NCBI GenBank assembly: GCA_003142375.1
Contig: PLME01000024.1
Location: 1 to 64,000, forward strand
Source of the DNA: Dehalococcoidia bacterium
GTDB taxonomy: Bacteria > Chloroflexota > Dehalococcoidia > GIF9 > UBA5629
Direction: 5' to 3'
DNA: 64,000 nucleotides
The translations under genes were made by a program, and so were the position numbers. Every line of letters starts with the position of its first letter. The first letter of the stretch is position 1. Below are positions 27,086 through 37,128 of this stretch, in pieces. Under the pieces are notes generated by a model. The model saw only the letters and a program-made list of their open reading frames with translations. It made no database searches and was not told the DNA's origin.

Positions 27086-29497
27086 TTAAGCAGCATTATC
27101 CCTTGCAGTAAGCGCTCTCTGAGTAAATTCTATCTCTTCACTGGTAACCGTCTGGCGCATCTTTTCAAGCTCGTGCATTATCTGGGCAAAGCGAGGACCT
27201 TCGGCGGCGCTTATCCACTCAAGCTGCAGCCTTTCGGGCCTGATTCCCAGCTTTTCCATGGCGTCCCACATCCTGTCCGCCCTCCTCTGGGTTGAATGGT
27301 TGGCGGTAATATAGTGGCAATCGCCGATATGGCAGCCGGAGAGCAGCATAAGGGGCGCTCCCAGCTTGAAGGCATGCCAGATAAAGCGCTCTGTAACGCG
27401 TGCACTGCACATGACCCTTATAAACCGGTTATTAGCCGGATACTGCATCCTGGAGATGCCGGCCACATCGCTGGCTGCATAGCTGCACCAGTTGCACAGG
27501 AAGGTGATAATCTTGTTTTGCGGGTTGGTAGCCAGGGCCGAGCTGATCTGGGCAAGGATCTGGTCTTCCATGAAGTGGTGAATGGATATGGCATCGAAGC
27601 GGCATTCGGCCGAACAGGCGCCACAGCCTGCGCAGGCAGCTACAATTATTTTTGCCCCGCTCTTGGCCTTAATATCCACCTCGATGGCATTGTAAGGGCA
27701 AACCCTGGCGCACACCCCGCAGGAGGTGCACTTTTCCTGATCGACAAATGCTTTTACTCCATCACCCTTGATAAAGTCGGCATTGAGGATAATTGAGCTG
27801 CGGGATACGGCGGCGCTGGCCTGGGTGACGCTGTCCTTAATATCCTTGGGCGCCTCCACAGAGCCTGCGAAAAATATACCCGGCGTTGGGGCATCCACCG
27901 GCTTCAATTTGGGATGCGCCTCCATCACAAAACCGTCCGAGGTCAGCGAGATATTCAGCAGGTTGCACAACTTCTTGAGCCCACTGTCCTGGTGTAATCC
28001 TACGGATAGCACCAAAAGGTCCAGCTCATATTCTTCCACCTCGCAGGTGGTAGTATTTTCCACGCGCACCTTGATATTACGGCTTACCGGGTCCTCGGTC
28101 ACTTCACCCGGGAAGCCACGTATGTAATGCACTCCCTCTTCCTGCGACCTTTTGTAAAGGTCTTCAAACCCCTTGCCGTAAGCACGGATATCCATGTAAA
28201 ACACATATATCTCGGTATCGGGATGATGCTCTTTAATCAGCAGGCTGTCTTTAATGGTATTCATACAGCAGACGTTGGAGCAGTAGGGGTTGCCCCGGTT
28301 GGCCGTACGGGAACCCACGCATTGGATGAAGCCGATGCGATTTGGCACGTTACGGTCGGTGGGACGCAAGATCTGCCCCTCGGTCGGCCCGCCGCCGCAG
28401 ATAAGGCGTTCGAACTCCATGGTAGTTATCACATTTTCAAAGCGTGTATAGCCGTACTCATCCAGCACGGTCGGATCGTAGATATCCATCCCCGTGCACA
28501 TGATAATGGCGCCCACTTTTATCTCGATCTCTTTGTCCGCCATATTCAGATCGATGCATTTCTTTTCGCAAACTTCCACGCATTTATTGCACCTGACGGG
28601 ATTATTGCCCAGACAGTTCTTCATGTCGATCATATATGCCGGCGGCACGGCCTGCGGGAAGGGGATGAAAGCCGCTTTGCGTGAAGAAAACCCCTGCTGG
28701 AATTCATCGGGCACTACCACGGGGCAGACTTCGGCGCATTTGCCGCAGGAGTTGCATTCCAGCTCATTAACGTAGCGGGCTTTTTTATTTATAACAACTG
28801 TGTAGTTTCCAATATAGCCCGTAACCTTGGATATCTCGCTGAAGGCTATCAACTCAATATTAGGATGTTTGCCGGCGTCCATCATCTTGGGGCCCAGCAC
28901 GCATATTGAACAGTCCATTGTTGGAAAGGTCTTATCCAGTTGGTCCATTATCCCGCCGATAGAAGGCTGACGTTCAACCAGGTAGACCTTATGCCCGGAA
29001 TCAGCCAGGTCCAGCGCGGCCTGAATGCCTGCAACCCCTGCCCCGATGACCAGCGCTGCGTCCGTAACCGGGATTTTCATTTCCTCAATAGGCTGCAGCA
29101 GCCTTGCTTTGGCCACGGCCATTTTGACAATATCCATGGCTTTTTCGGTAGCCGCCTTTTTATCATGCAGGTGCACCCAGCTGCAATGCTCACGGATATT
29201 GGCCATCTCCAGCAGGTAGGGATTCATGCCTGCTTTGTTGATGCAGTTGCGGAAGGTCGTCTCATGCATCCTGGGTGAACACGAAGCGACCACTACGCGG
29301 TCGAGGTTGTGCTCATGGATACATCTCTTGATTTCTTCCTGGCCGGGGTCAGAGCACGTATATTTATTTCTCATGGCTACTACGACACCCGGAACGGTGG
29401 AGGCCATCTCTTTAACAGCTTCACAATCCACTGAACCGGCGATGTTCATGCCGCAGTCGCATATAAAAACGCCTACTCTATTGCTTGCTTCTTCCAA
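27086..29497 (-). CDS. HdrA-like FAD/Fe-S protein with C-terminal MvhD domain
   Basis: GVFICDCGMNIAGSVD; VIGAGVAGIQAALDLADSGHKVYLVE; several CxxCxxCxxxC clusters; C-terminal FLCNWCSYAASDVAG..GCHIGDCHY MvhD/FrhD-type segment. Confidence 0.93.
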   Translation of the reverse strand: MEEASNRVGVFICDCGMNIAGSVDCEAVKEMASTVPGVVVAMRNKYTCSDPGQEEIKRCIHEHNLDRVVVASCSPRMHETTFRNCINKAGMNPYLLEMANIREHCSWVHLHDKKAATEKAMDIVKMAVAKARLLQPIEEMKIPVTDAALVIGAGVAGIQAALDLADSGHKVYLVERQPSIGGIMDQLDKTFPTMDCSICVLGPKMMDAGKHPNIELIAFSEISKVTGYIGNYTVVINKKARYVNELECNSCGKCAEVCPVVVPDEFQQGFSSRKAAFIPFPQAVPPAYMIDMKNCLGNNPVRCNKCVEVCEKKCIDLNMADKEIEIKVGAIIMCTGMDIYDPTVLDEYGYTRFENVITTMEFERLICGGGPTEGQILRPTDRNVPNRIGFIQCVGSRTANRGNPYCSNVCCMNTIKDSLLIKEHHPDTEIYVFYMDIRAYGKGFEDLYKRSQEEGVHYIRGFPGEVTEDPVSRNIKVRVENTTTCEVEEYELDLLVLSVGLHQDSGLKKLCNLLNISLTSDGFVMEAHPKLKPVDAPTPGIFFAGSVEAPKDIKDSVTQASAAVSRSSIILNADFIKGDGVKAFVDQEKCTSCGVCARVCPYNAIEVDIKAKSGAKIIVAACAGCGACSAECRFDAISIHHFMEDQILAQISSALATNPQNKIITFLCNWCSYAASDVAGISRMQYPANNRFIRVMCSARVTERFIWHAFKLGAPLMLLSGCHIGDCHYITANHSTQRRADRMWDAMEKLGIRPERLQLEWISAAEGPRFAQIMHELEKMRQTVTSEEIEFTQRALTARDNAA

Positions 29498-30649
29498 TTA
29501 ATCGTTCTCCTTGAGCGCCGTCTCTGAGATTAAATGGTATATATCCACAATTTTTATTTTTTCACCGGCCTGGCCGGCAGAACCCTGGGCACACGTTAAA
29601 TGGATCTGGCACTTGGGGCAGGATGTCACCAGGAAATCGGCCCCCGTGGCGCCGGCCTGTCTTAGCCTTTCATCCTGAATTTGTTTATTGACCGAGCCGC
29701 AGAACATCCATGGATTGGCCCCGCAGCAGACTGCACTGTCCCTGTTATATTCCATCTCGATCAATTCAGCATCGGCCAACGTACGCAACATATTGCGCGG
29801 CTCATCGTATTTCTTAAAATGCCTGCCCAGCTTGCATGAATCCTGAAAGGTCACCTTTGTCCGGGCTTTCCCGCTTTCACTCGGTTTAACCGTAATTTTA
29901 TATATTTCTGGAACTTCTGTTAAATGTTGAACTTCTATATGCCAGTCATTAAAAAATTTGGCGTAGTCCACTTTCAGCGTATAGTAACATTCCGGGCAGG
30001 AGGTAATTATCTTTTTTATCCCGCGTTTATTTAATTCCTCTATATTGGCCTGCCCCAGGTTGATAAAACCGTCTTTATCGCCCGACAAAATCAGATCGTG
30101 CCCGCAGCAGCGTTCATTAGCCAACACCGTGTAGGCAATTCCAGCCCGATTGAGCAGCCTCATAGCGCCGATGGAACTATCCGTGGATTTGACGCCGATA
30201 TCTTTGAAAATAGTATCGAAGTAGGGAGAGCAGCCTACAAAGAAGGCCGTGTCGGTGGACGAACTAATATTTATATCCTGAGGTATCCAATCCAACCTAT
30301 CCTGCTGGACCTCTTTTTTGCCCATCAAGTGCATAACCGACTCGGTCACACCGCTGTGGCTGTAAACCGGCTCCATACCGTGTTCACGTGATTTCATGCG
30401 CAAGTACCTGATGAAATCAACATAGTCCACATTGTAATTACATCTGATCGTGCACATATTGCAGCCGATGCAGGACCATATATTGCGGTCCGAGTAAATT
30501 TTCTCCGGGTGACGGAGAGCCTTGCGGACGATTAAGCGCGGGCTGAACTGTGGATCGTAGCGGCTGACCGGGCATACAGCAGTGCATTTGCCGCAGTCCA
30601 GGCAAAACTGCGCTTTGGTCTGACGTATTATATCCTTCAGTTCTGACAC
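29498..30649 (-). CDS. HdrC-HdrB-like (HdrD-type) Fe-S oxidoreductase with two CCG domains
   Basis: FCLDCGKCTAVCPVSRYDP; CIGCNMCTIRCNYNV; NERCCGHD..SCPECYYTL; DSCKLGRH..AVCCGANPWMFCG..SCPKCQIHL. Confidence 0.9.
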   Translation of the reverse strand: MSELKDIIRQTKAQFCLDCGKCTAVCPVSRYDPQFSPRLIVRKALRHPEKIYSDRNIWSCIGCNMCTIRCNYNVDYVDFIRYLRMKSREHGMEPVYSHSGVTESVMHLMGKKEVQQDRLDWIPQDINISSSTDTAFFVGCSPYFDTIFKDIGVKSTDSSIGAMRLLNRAGIAYTVLANERCCGHDLILSGDKDGFINLGQANIEELNKRGIKKIITSCPECYYTLKVDYAKFFNDWHIEVQHLTEVPEIYKITVKPSESGKARTKVTFQDSCKLGRHFKKYDEPRNMLRTLADAELIEMEYNRDSAVCCGANPWMFCGSVNKQIQDERLRQAGATGADFLVTSCPKCQIHLTCAQGSAGQAGEKIKIVDIYHLISETALKEND

Positions 30650-30660
30650 TTAATCTCCGT

Positions 30661-31080
30661 CTATGGCTTATCGGTTCCCTTTTGTGCGCCGGCGGGTACA
30701 GCCAGGTTCTTGATTTCATGAAGAAATCCGTTAAGCTGCTCAATGAAGCCCCTTCCGTCGAAGGGCTCCATCCGGGCCAGCATAATCCTGTCTCCTTTGA
30801 CACCCAGCATTTTAATAATATCTTTAGCTTTGTTATATTCCTTCTCGATACTCTCGTTAAACTGCCCGTACTGGCATTGCTGGTTTTTACAGCCGAGCAG
30901 CATAACGCCGTCTGCGCCGTTTTCGAAGGCCTTCAGGATGAAACCCGAATTTAAGCTGGAAAGGCAGGTCAATTTAATGATATTTACGGAGGCCGGATAA
31001 CCCAGACCTTCATTGGCGGCGGAGTCGATGCAACTCCATCCATCCCAATTACACGAGAATATCAATATTTTAGCAGTCAC
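30661..31080 (-). CDS. stand-alone MvhD-like iron-sulfur subunit
   Basis: ILIFSCNWDGWSCIDSA..ENGADGVMLLGCKNQQCQYGQFN, typical MvhD/FrhD delta-subunit pattern. Confidence 0.88.
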   Translation of the reverse strand: MTAKILIFSCNWDGWSCIDSAANEGLGYPASVNIIKLTCLSSLNSGFILKAFENGADGVMLLGCKNQQCQYGQFNESIEKEYNKAKDIIKMLGVKGDRIMLARMEPFDGRGFIEQLNGFLHEIKNLAVPAGAQKGTDKP

Positions 31081-31095
31081 ATGTCACCTGCAATA

Positions 31096-34000
31096 TCATA
31101 TTTCTGCCGGGCACAGGAATGATTTCAATGTGGCGCCGATTGTACTGTTATCCTGTCCGCACAGGTAAATAGCCCCTGTCGGGCATACGCTGGCACAAGC
31201 GCCGCAGCGCGTGCACAGGTAACGTTCAAGATACGAATGCAGCAGCCCATTGGCTCCCTCCCGCATTTCGATCAACGGGCACTGCTCAATGCAGGTCAGG
31301 CAGCTCCTGCAGAGTGCCGTATTGACCTGCGCCGCAGAAGCCCGCATGGTAATCCAGTTTGAACGGAGGTACAGCAGTATCCCGGCGGCCAGGGCAACGC
31401 CCTGTGCACTCTCATCCCGTTTTTCATTGCCCGTTAAATGTGAATTGACAAAAAGGCCGGCCCTGTTGAGGGCCGATGCATACTTACTGAGATTGAATTT
31501 CGCTCCAGTAGCTCCGGCCCCCGTTTCGGAGATCAAACGCTGAAATAACCTGCCGGTATAGGTATAGCCCAATTTATCGAGGTCAGACTGCTTCAGGGTT
31601 GCATCAACGACTATGGCGCCGGCTTTTACCACCTCATTCCTGTCAGGGAAACCCAGCTTTATATGATATTCACCGGGGTGACCGCCTATCTCCAGAGAAT
31701 CAGGCACCTGGGTTATCTGAAAGACCTTGCAGCCGAGAACTTCCAGAGTCATGGCAGCGATCTTGCTGGTACCCGAGTCACCGATAAAAAGCGCCGCCGG
31801 GTTAATCGGCTGACGTTCGTATTTTTGATGGCGGGACGGAGCGACCAGTGCTGAGGCCTCAATCATTTTACGGGCTTTATCCGTCGCGGACTCCCGGTTG
31901 TCACTATGCGCCCAGGCACACAGCTCCCTGATGTTGACATACTCGATATCCGCATTACCTTGACCGGCAATATGACGGTTAAGGTACTTGCGGCTGAGAA
32001 TACGCCTGTCGTTGCAGCTATAACAGACCTGGTCGTAATTGCAGCACCTGCAAGCCGCTACTACGGCGTGGTCCAGGCCGGCTTCTTTCCAGCGCTCCGC
32101 TATGACCTGTGCTCCTTCTTCTGTACAGGCCTGCTCTATCTCGGATATATGTGCAATATTCAATTTCGCAGAACTGAAGCTGAGCAGCCTGTCGAAGTCT
32201 ATAACCGAGCTATTCTCACCATTGCAGCGGCACAGGAATATGCCCTGCCTGCTTTCCGACCGGGCATGATCATGATGGTGGGTGGGATGATAACCCGCTT
32301 CAGCTTGATCGTTGCCGTCAAACGGGCCCACGGATAATTTGTCGAGGAAATCAATGTCCGAATCCAGGATGGTCTGCATAACAGCGGACATGAGTTTAAG
32401 GTTCACATCGCTCCCCGATTGGCCTGGTCCCGGGTCGATTAAATATATACCGTCCTTGCCGGTCACCAAACTTTCCTCTTTCACACTTATGCCATCAGCA
32501 GGGAATTTCAGGATAACATCCGCTTCCACATCCTTATGTCTTACGGTGTCATCGTGTCTGATGGCATTTGATTTACACACCTTGACGCACTCAAGGCATT
32601 CGCTGCACAAGGCGCAGCTCAGGCATCTTTGCGTCTCTTCCACCACCATCTCGGCTGAGAAACCCGTCGTCGTTTCCTCATAGGTATTTTTCCTGCTTTC
32701 CATATCCAGGTAAGGCATCTCCGCACGTTTGACGGGAAAGGCCCATACCGAGTTTAAATCCACTTCCGCTATCTTTCTGGACTCAATTTGCCTGCCCTGT
32801 TCCAGATCGGAACCGGACAGATACCTGTCAATAGATTCCGCAGCTTTCAGGCCGTCGGCCATGGCTTCCACCACATTGTTGGGGCCTCGCATACAATCGC
32901 CACCGGCAAACACGCCGGGTAAATTGGTCGCCAGCGTGAGCGGGTTGACCCTGATCGTGCCTGACCTTTTCTCGATGTTAAGGCCGTCGAGGTTCAACTG
33001 CGTTGCATCAGCCGACTGCCCTATAGCAACGATCACATGGTCGGCCTCGATAATGAAATCGGTCCCCTCCACAGGCTCCGGCCTGTGCCAGCCGTTGCGC
33101 ATCAGCTCATCGGTCAACTTCGTCCGGCAGAAGCGTACCCCTTCTACCCTGTTTTTATTTTCCAGTATTTCCAATGGATAGGCTGAGTACTCTATGGAAA
33201 CGCCCTCTTCCAGTGCTTCCTCAATCTCATCCGCAGATGCCGTCAATTCTTCGGGCACGGTCCAGCTTACGATTTTAACGCTGCCTTTATTCTGTCTGAT
33301 AGCTGCCCGGGCCGAATCGACGGCGCTGTTGCCGTCGCCGATAATAACGATGTTCGAGCCTATAAACACGTCATCGGTAAGGTTGAGCGTCAACAAGAAT
33401 GACATACAATCTATGACACCTGACAACTCCTCGCCCGGTATACCCAGTTTGTTGTTTCTGGACGCGCCGATAGCCAGGAAAAAGGCCTTGTAGTCACGTT
33501 CCTTCAAATAAGCGAAATCTATATCCCGGCCGACCGTGATACCGGTCCTGATCTTGATTCCCATGGCCAGCAATTGACCCAGCTCCCGCTCTCGGATCTC
33601 CCTGGACAATCTGAACCTGGGGATGCCCGTGGCCAGCATTCCGCCGATAACGTTATGTGATTCAAAAATAGTGGGGTCATAGCCCCTGCGTTTAAGGTCC
33701 CAGGCAGCCATAAGGCCCGCCGGGCCGCTGCCTATAATAGCGATTTTACTTTTAGACGTGGGAACAGCCGGTACGGCGCCTTTTCCGGCAGGTGTAATAA
33801 CATTGTCGTAGGCATAGCGATGCAACGACCTGATGGAGACAGCACTGTCGATTTTAGCCCGGCTGCACTTGCTTTCGCAGGGATGTTTGCACAACCGTCC
33901 CAGGATCCCGCCCAGCGGAGCAAACCCGTTGATCAGATCGTAGGCCTCCTGAACCTTGTTGTTGGCCAGCAGCGATACAAATCCCTGAACGTTAATACCC

Positions 34001-34470
34001 AGCGGACACGAGGCGCGGCAGGGTGAAATCTCGTTCTTATCAATGACCATGGTCGACGGCACTGACTTATTACCCGGAAACGGTTTATGAACTGCGCTCA
34101 ATATTACGTTCTTGCCGTCACTGGTCTTTGTCAGCCTGGTGGAACAGTTCTCCTCGCATCTCTTACAACCGGTACAGAGATCGCTGTCTATATATCTCAA
34201 TTTCTGAGTAGTCTTTATATTGAAATTGCCTTTGGCGCCGCTTATGTCGGCGGAGGAAGTGCTGTAGACAAATTCGATGGAGGGGTCCTGAATGGCATTC
34301 AAAACGGTTGACCAGAACAGCCTGGGTTCCACCCCGCTGGAGTCAAAGAAAGCAAAAGCGGGCAAATCGGTGATGAGTTTTACCTGTGCGCCTATTTTGG
34401 CCAGATAGAGCGCAGCCTGCAGCGCATCAATATTGCTGCCTATAACTGCGGCGCGTTTGCTTTTCCCCAT
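31096..34470 (-). CDS. 1124-aa chimeric flavo-iron-sulfur protein: GltD/NfnB-like NAD(P)H module plus HdrA-like segments and terminal ferredoxin
   Basis: CRASCPLGINVQGFVSLLANNKVQEAYDLI / CKHPCESKCSRAKIDSAVSIRSLHRYA / AIIGSGPAGLMAAWDLKRRGYDPTIFES (GltD type); later GIFLCRCNGENSSVIDFDRL..VVAACRCCNYDQ..VNIRELCAWAHSDNRESATDKARKMI (HdrA N-terminal type); C-terminal CRSCLTCIEQCP..CTRCGACASVCPTGAI. Confidence 0.88.
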   Translation of the reverse strand: MGKSKRAAVIGSNIDALQAALYLAKIGAQVKLITDLPAFAFFDSSGVEPRLFWSTVLNAIQDPSIEFVYSTSSADISGAKGNFNIKTTQKLRYIDSDLCTGCKRCEENCSTRLTKTSDGKNVILSAVHKPFPGNKSVPSTMVIDKNEISPCRASCPLGINVQGFVSLLANNKVQEAYDLINGFAPLGGILGRLCKHPCESKCSRAKIDSAVSIRSLHRYAYDNVITPAGKGAVPAVPTSKSKIAIIGSGPAGLMAAWDLKRRGYDPTIFESHNVIGGMLATGIPRFRLSREIRERELGQLLAMGIKIRTGITVGRDIDFAYLKERDYKAFFLAIGASRNNKLGIPGEELSGVIDCMSFLLTLNLTDDVFIGSNIVIIGDGNSAVDSARAAIRQNKGSVKIVSWTVPEELTASADEIEEALEEGVSIEYSAYPLEILENKNRVEGVRFCRTKLTDELMRNGWHRPEPVEGTDFIIEADHVIVAIGQSADATQLNLDGLNIEKRSGTIRVNPLTLATNLPGVFAGGDCMRGPNNVVEAMADGLKAAESIDRYLSGSDLEQGRQIESRKIAEVDLNSVWAFPVKRAEMPYLDMESRKNTYEETTTGFSAEMVVEETQRCLSCALCSECLECVKVCKSNAIRHDDTVRHKDVEADVILKFPADGISVKEESLVTGKDGIYLIDPGPGQSGSDVNLKLMSAVMQTILDSDIDFLDKLSVGPFDGNDQAEAGYHPTHHHDHARSESRQGIFLCRCNGENSSVIDFDRLLSFSSAKLNIAHISEIEQACTEEGAQVIAERWKEAGLDHAVVAACRCCNYDQVCYSCNDRRILSRKYLNRHIAGQGNADIEYVNIRELCAWAHSDNRESATDKARKMIEASALVAPSRHQKYERQPINPAALFIGDSGTSKIAAMTLEVLGCKVFQITQVPDSLEIGGHPGEYHIKLGFPDRNEVVKAGAIVVDATLKQSDLDKLGYTYTGRLFQRLISETGAGATGAKFNLSKYASALNRAGLFVNSHLTGNEKRDESAQGVALAAGILLYLRSNWITMRASAAQVNTALCRSCLTCIEQCPLIEMREGANGLLHSYLERYLCTRCGACASVCPTGAIYLCGQDNSTIGATLKSFLCPAEI

Positions 34471-34471
34471 T

Positions 34472-35020
34472 TCAGGCAGGCCCTTTGTCGGGTGATGAGT
34501 AGCTGTATCCCAATTCGAATGCCTTCATATTAAAGCTCTCGGTGCCGGCAGGAATGAAATCCTTGACCGCCTTCTCCAGCGCCTCACGCGATACAACGTC
34601 GCTGTTGGCTGCAAGAAAACCAAGCATGATGATATTGGCCACTACAGGTTTCCCCATCTCCTGTGCCAGGCGGCTGGCCGGTATGGACAGCATTCTGGCG
34701 GCAGGTGGGTTATCAATCTTGACCAGCTCCGAATCGACGATCAGGAGCACATGGTCCTTGGCCCCGGCGCCGAACTCGTTGTACGCCTCTTGCGATAGAA
34801 TGACCACTACTCCGGGATCGGTTATATACGGATACTCGACGGGAGAATCACTGATGATAACCTCGGCACGGCATGAGCCGCCCCTGGATTCGGGACCGTA
34901 GCTCTGAGTAAGTGCCGCATAAGAATTATTGTAAATAGATGCGGCTTTGCCTATGATGTTGCCCAGCAGGACTATGCCCTGTCCGCCGAATCCTGCCAGC
35001 CTGATTTCCGCTTTTTTCAT
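34472..35020 (-). CDS. korC: 2-oxoacid:ferredoxin oxidoreductase gamma subunit
   Basis: IRLAGFGGQGIVLLGNIIGKAA; YGPESRGGSCRAEVIISD. Confidence 0.88.
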   Translation of the reverse strand: MKKAEIRLAGFGGQGIVLLGNIIGKAASIYNNSYAALTQSYGPESRGGSCRAEVIISDSPVEYPYITDPGVVVILSQEAYNEFGAGAKDHVLLIVDSELVKIDNPPAARMLSIPASRLAQEMGKPVVANIIMLGFLAANSDVVSREALEKAVKDFIPAGTESFNMKAFELGYSYSSPDKGPA

Positions 35021-35050
35021 TCAAGACTTCCTGGAAATTATCTCGTTTAA

Positions 35051-35899
35051 CTATTTTTTAGTCGGTTTCCTGGCCCTTTCGGCCACCACACCCAGGCTGC
35101 CGTGCAGGGTGGGACGATCGACATCGATAAATTTCCCCACGATTATGGGGCCGTTCTGCGTGATATCCACCTCTTTGGGATCGGCGCCGTTCTTGATGAT
35201 GCTCCTCTTCTCATAGCTCTTGAGCGAATCAAGCCCTTCGGGCTCTTTATTCATGCGGCCGTACACGGCAGGACAGGGACTGATAACCTCTACGAAGGAA
35301 AAGCCGGGCTTCAATAGTGCCTCCGTAATGGTGCCTTCAAGCTGATGCAGGTGCAATACCGTCCACCTGGCAATATACGTGGCGCCGCTGGCATACAGCA
35401 GCAACGGCAGGTTGAAAGGCGGCTCAAAATTGCCATAGGGTGTGGTGGAGGTGCGCACGTCGTAGGGAGCAGTGGGCCCAACCTGGCCTCCGGTCATGCC
35501 GTAGTTAAAGTTATTAATGCAGATAACCGTCATATCAATATTGCGGCGGGCGGCATGGATGAGGTGGTTTCCGCCAATAGCAGCCAGATCACCGTCGCCC
35601 GAAAAAACCACGACCTTCAACTCGGGATTGGCCAGCTTCAGACCCGTTGCGAACGGGATGGCGCGCCCGTGCGTAGTATGGAAGGAATCGAGTTTCACAT
35701 ACCCGGCTACGCGTCCCGAGCAGCCAATGCCCGAAACAACGGAAATTTTATCAGGGTCCAGCCCCGATTTATCGATGGCCCTTAAGAAGCAATTCAAGGC
35801 AGGCCCTATACCGCAGGCCGGGCACCAGATGTGCGGCAGCCTGTCCTGCCTGAGGTATTTGGCTATCAGGGAATGCCCGTCGGCTTCATGATCAGGCAT
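35051..35899 (-). CDS. korB: 2-oxoacid:ferredoxin oxidoreductase beta subunit (TPP-binding)
   Basis: WCPACGIGPALNCFLRAI; HTTHGRAIPFATGLKLANP; VVFSGDGDLAAIGGNHLIHAARRN. Confidence 0.92.
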   Translation of the reverse strand: MPDHEADGHSLIAKYLRQDRLPHIWCPACGIGPALNCFLRAIDKSGLDPDKISVVSGIGCSGRVAGYVKLDSFHTTHGRAIPFATGLKLANPELKVVVFSGDGDLAAIGGNHLIHAARRNIDMTVICINNFNYGMTGGQVGPTAPYDVRTSTTPYGNFEPPFNLPLLLYASGATYIARWTVLHLHQLEGTITEALLKPGFSFVEVISPCPAVYGRMNKEPEGLDSLKSYEKRSIIKNGADPKEVDITQNGPIIVGKFIDVDRPTLHGSLGVVAERARKPTKK

Positions 35900-37043
35900 G
35901 GCACTCCTTAATGGCAGCTAATATTGTTTCCGGCCTGTGCACATCGCCACCCGAGTGTGGAAGCGAGACGCTGCGGGCTTTGCCGCAGGAACATCTTTCG
36001 ACCTCATATACAATTTGCCCGCGGTTTATCTCTGGCACTATAAACGTCTTAACCTGTGAGGCCAGCTCACGGACACGTTTTTCGGCGAAGGGCCACAGGG
36101 TGATGAGCTGCAAAAACCCGGCCTTGATGCCCTTCTGTCGCGCCAGTTTAACAGCGTACCTGGCAATACGGGAGGTTATCCCGTAAGCGCAGACCACTAT
36201 GTCGGCATCGTCGGTCATATATTCATCATACATGATGATATCATCAGCATGGAGCCTAATTTTATCTATCAGCCTGGTGACCAGCTTGTCCTGAGCTGCA
36301 GCAGTCATGGCGGGATAACCACGCTCATCGTGCGTCAGACCGGTGACGTGAAAACGATATCCCTGCCCGGCGATGGCCATAGGGGGCACCAGGCTCTCGT
36401 CCGCCTTGTAGGGATGATAGGCGCCAGCACCGATTTGCGGCATTTTCCTGTAAATCAGGTCGGCCGCTGAGATCTGCGGGATCACCACCTTTTCACTCAT
36501 ATGCCCTACAACCTCATCTGACATCATCAATACCGGCACACGGTATTTTTCCGAGAGGTTGAAGGCCTTGACGGTCAGGTCGAACATGTGCTGAGGGGAA
36601 TCCGGGCTAAGTGCTATGATCTCATAGCTGCCGTGAGATCCCCAGCGGGCCTGCATGATATCCTGCTGACCGACCAGCGTCGGCAGTCCGGTGGAAGGCC
36701 CCGCCCGCTGAATATTCACCACCACACAGGGTGTCTCCAACATGACTCCCAGCCCGATGTTTTCCATCATCAGGCTGAAGCCGGGCCCAGAGGTAGATGT
36801 CATCGATTTAACGCCCGCCCATGAAGCGCCCAGTATGGCATTCATAGAGGCGATCTCATCTTCCATCTGGATATAAGTGCCTCCGATGGCAGGCAGGCGG
36901 CGGCTCATCCTTTCGGCTATCTCGGTGGCGGGGGTGATGGGATAGCCGGCAAAGAACCTGCAGCCGGCGCTTATAGCTCCCTCGGCGCAGGCTACGTCGC
37001 CGTTAATGAAAAACTCACCCAAAAGGTGCCCGTTTTCTGTCAT
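35892..37043 (-). CDS. korA: 2-oxoacid:ferredoxin oxidoreductase alpha subunit
   Basis: GDVACAEGAISAGCRFFAGYPITPATEIAE; TSTSGPGFSLMMENIGLG; overlaps korB start. Confidence 0.92.
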   Translation of the reverse strand: MTENGHLLGEFFINGDVACAEGAISAGCRFFAGYPITPATEIAERMSRRLPAIGGTYIQMEDEIASMNAILGASWAGVKSMTSTSGPGFSLMMENIGLGVMLETPCVVVNIQRAGPSTGLPTLVGQQDIMQARWGSHGSYEIIALSPDSPQHMFDLTVKAFNLSEKYRVPVLMMSDEVVGHMSEKVVIPQISAADLIYRKMPQIGAGAYHPYKADESLVPPMAIAGQGYRFHVTGLTHDERGYPAMTAAAQDKLVTRLIDKIRLHADDIIMYDEYMTDDADIVVCAYGITSRIARYAVKLARQKGIKAGFLQLITLWPFAEKRVRELASQVKTFIVPEINRGQIVYEVERCSCGKARSVSLPHSGGDVHRPETILAAIKECHA

Positions 37044-37128
37044 TGCATTCTACAAAATAAAGCATGCCGGATATACATCCAATATTTAACCTGCAGCTTT
37101 ATCCGGCGAAAATCCTGGCAGCGGCAGA

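Noticed and set aside
28127-28684. 185-aa plus-strand ORF
   Set aside because: Antisense to the HdrA-like gene; no recognisable motif.
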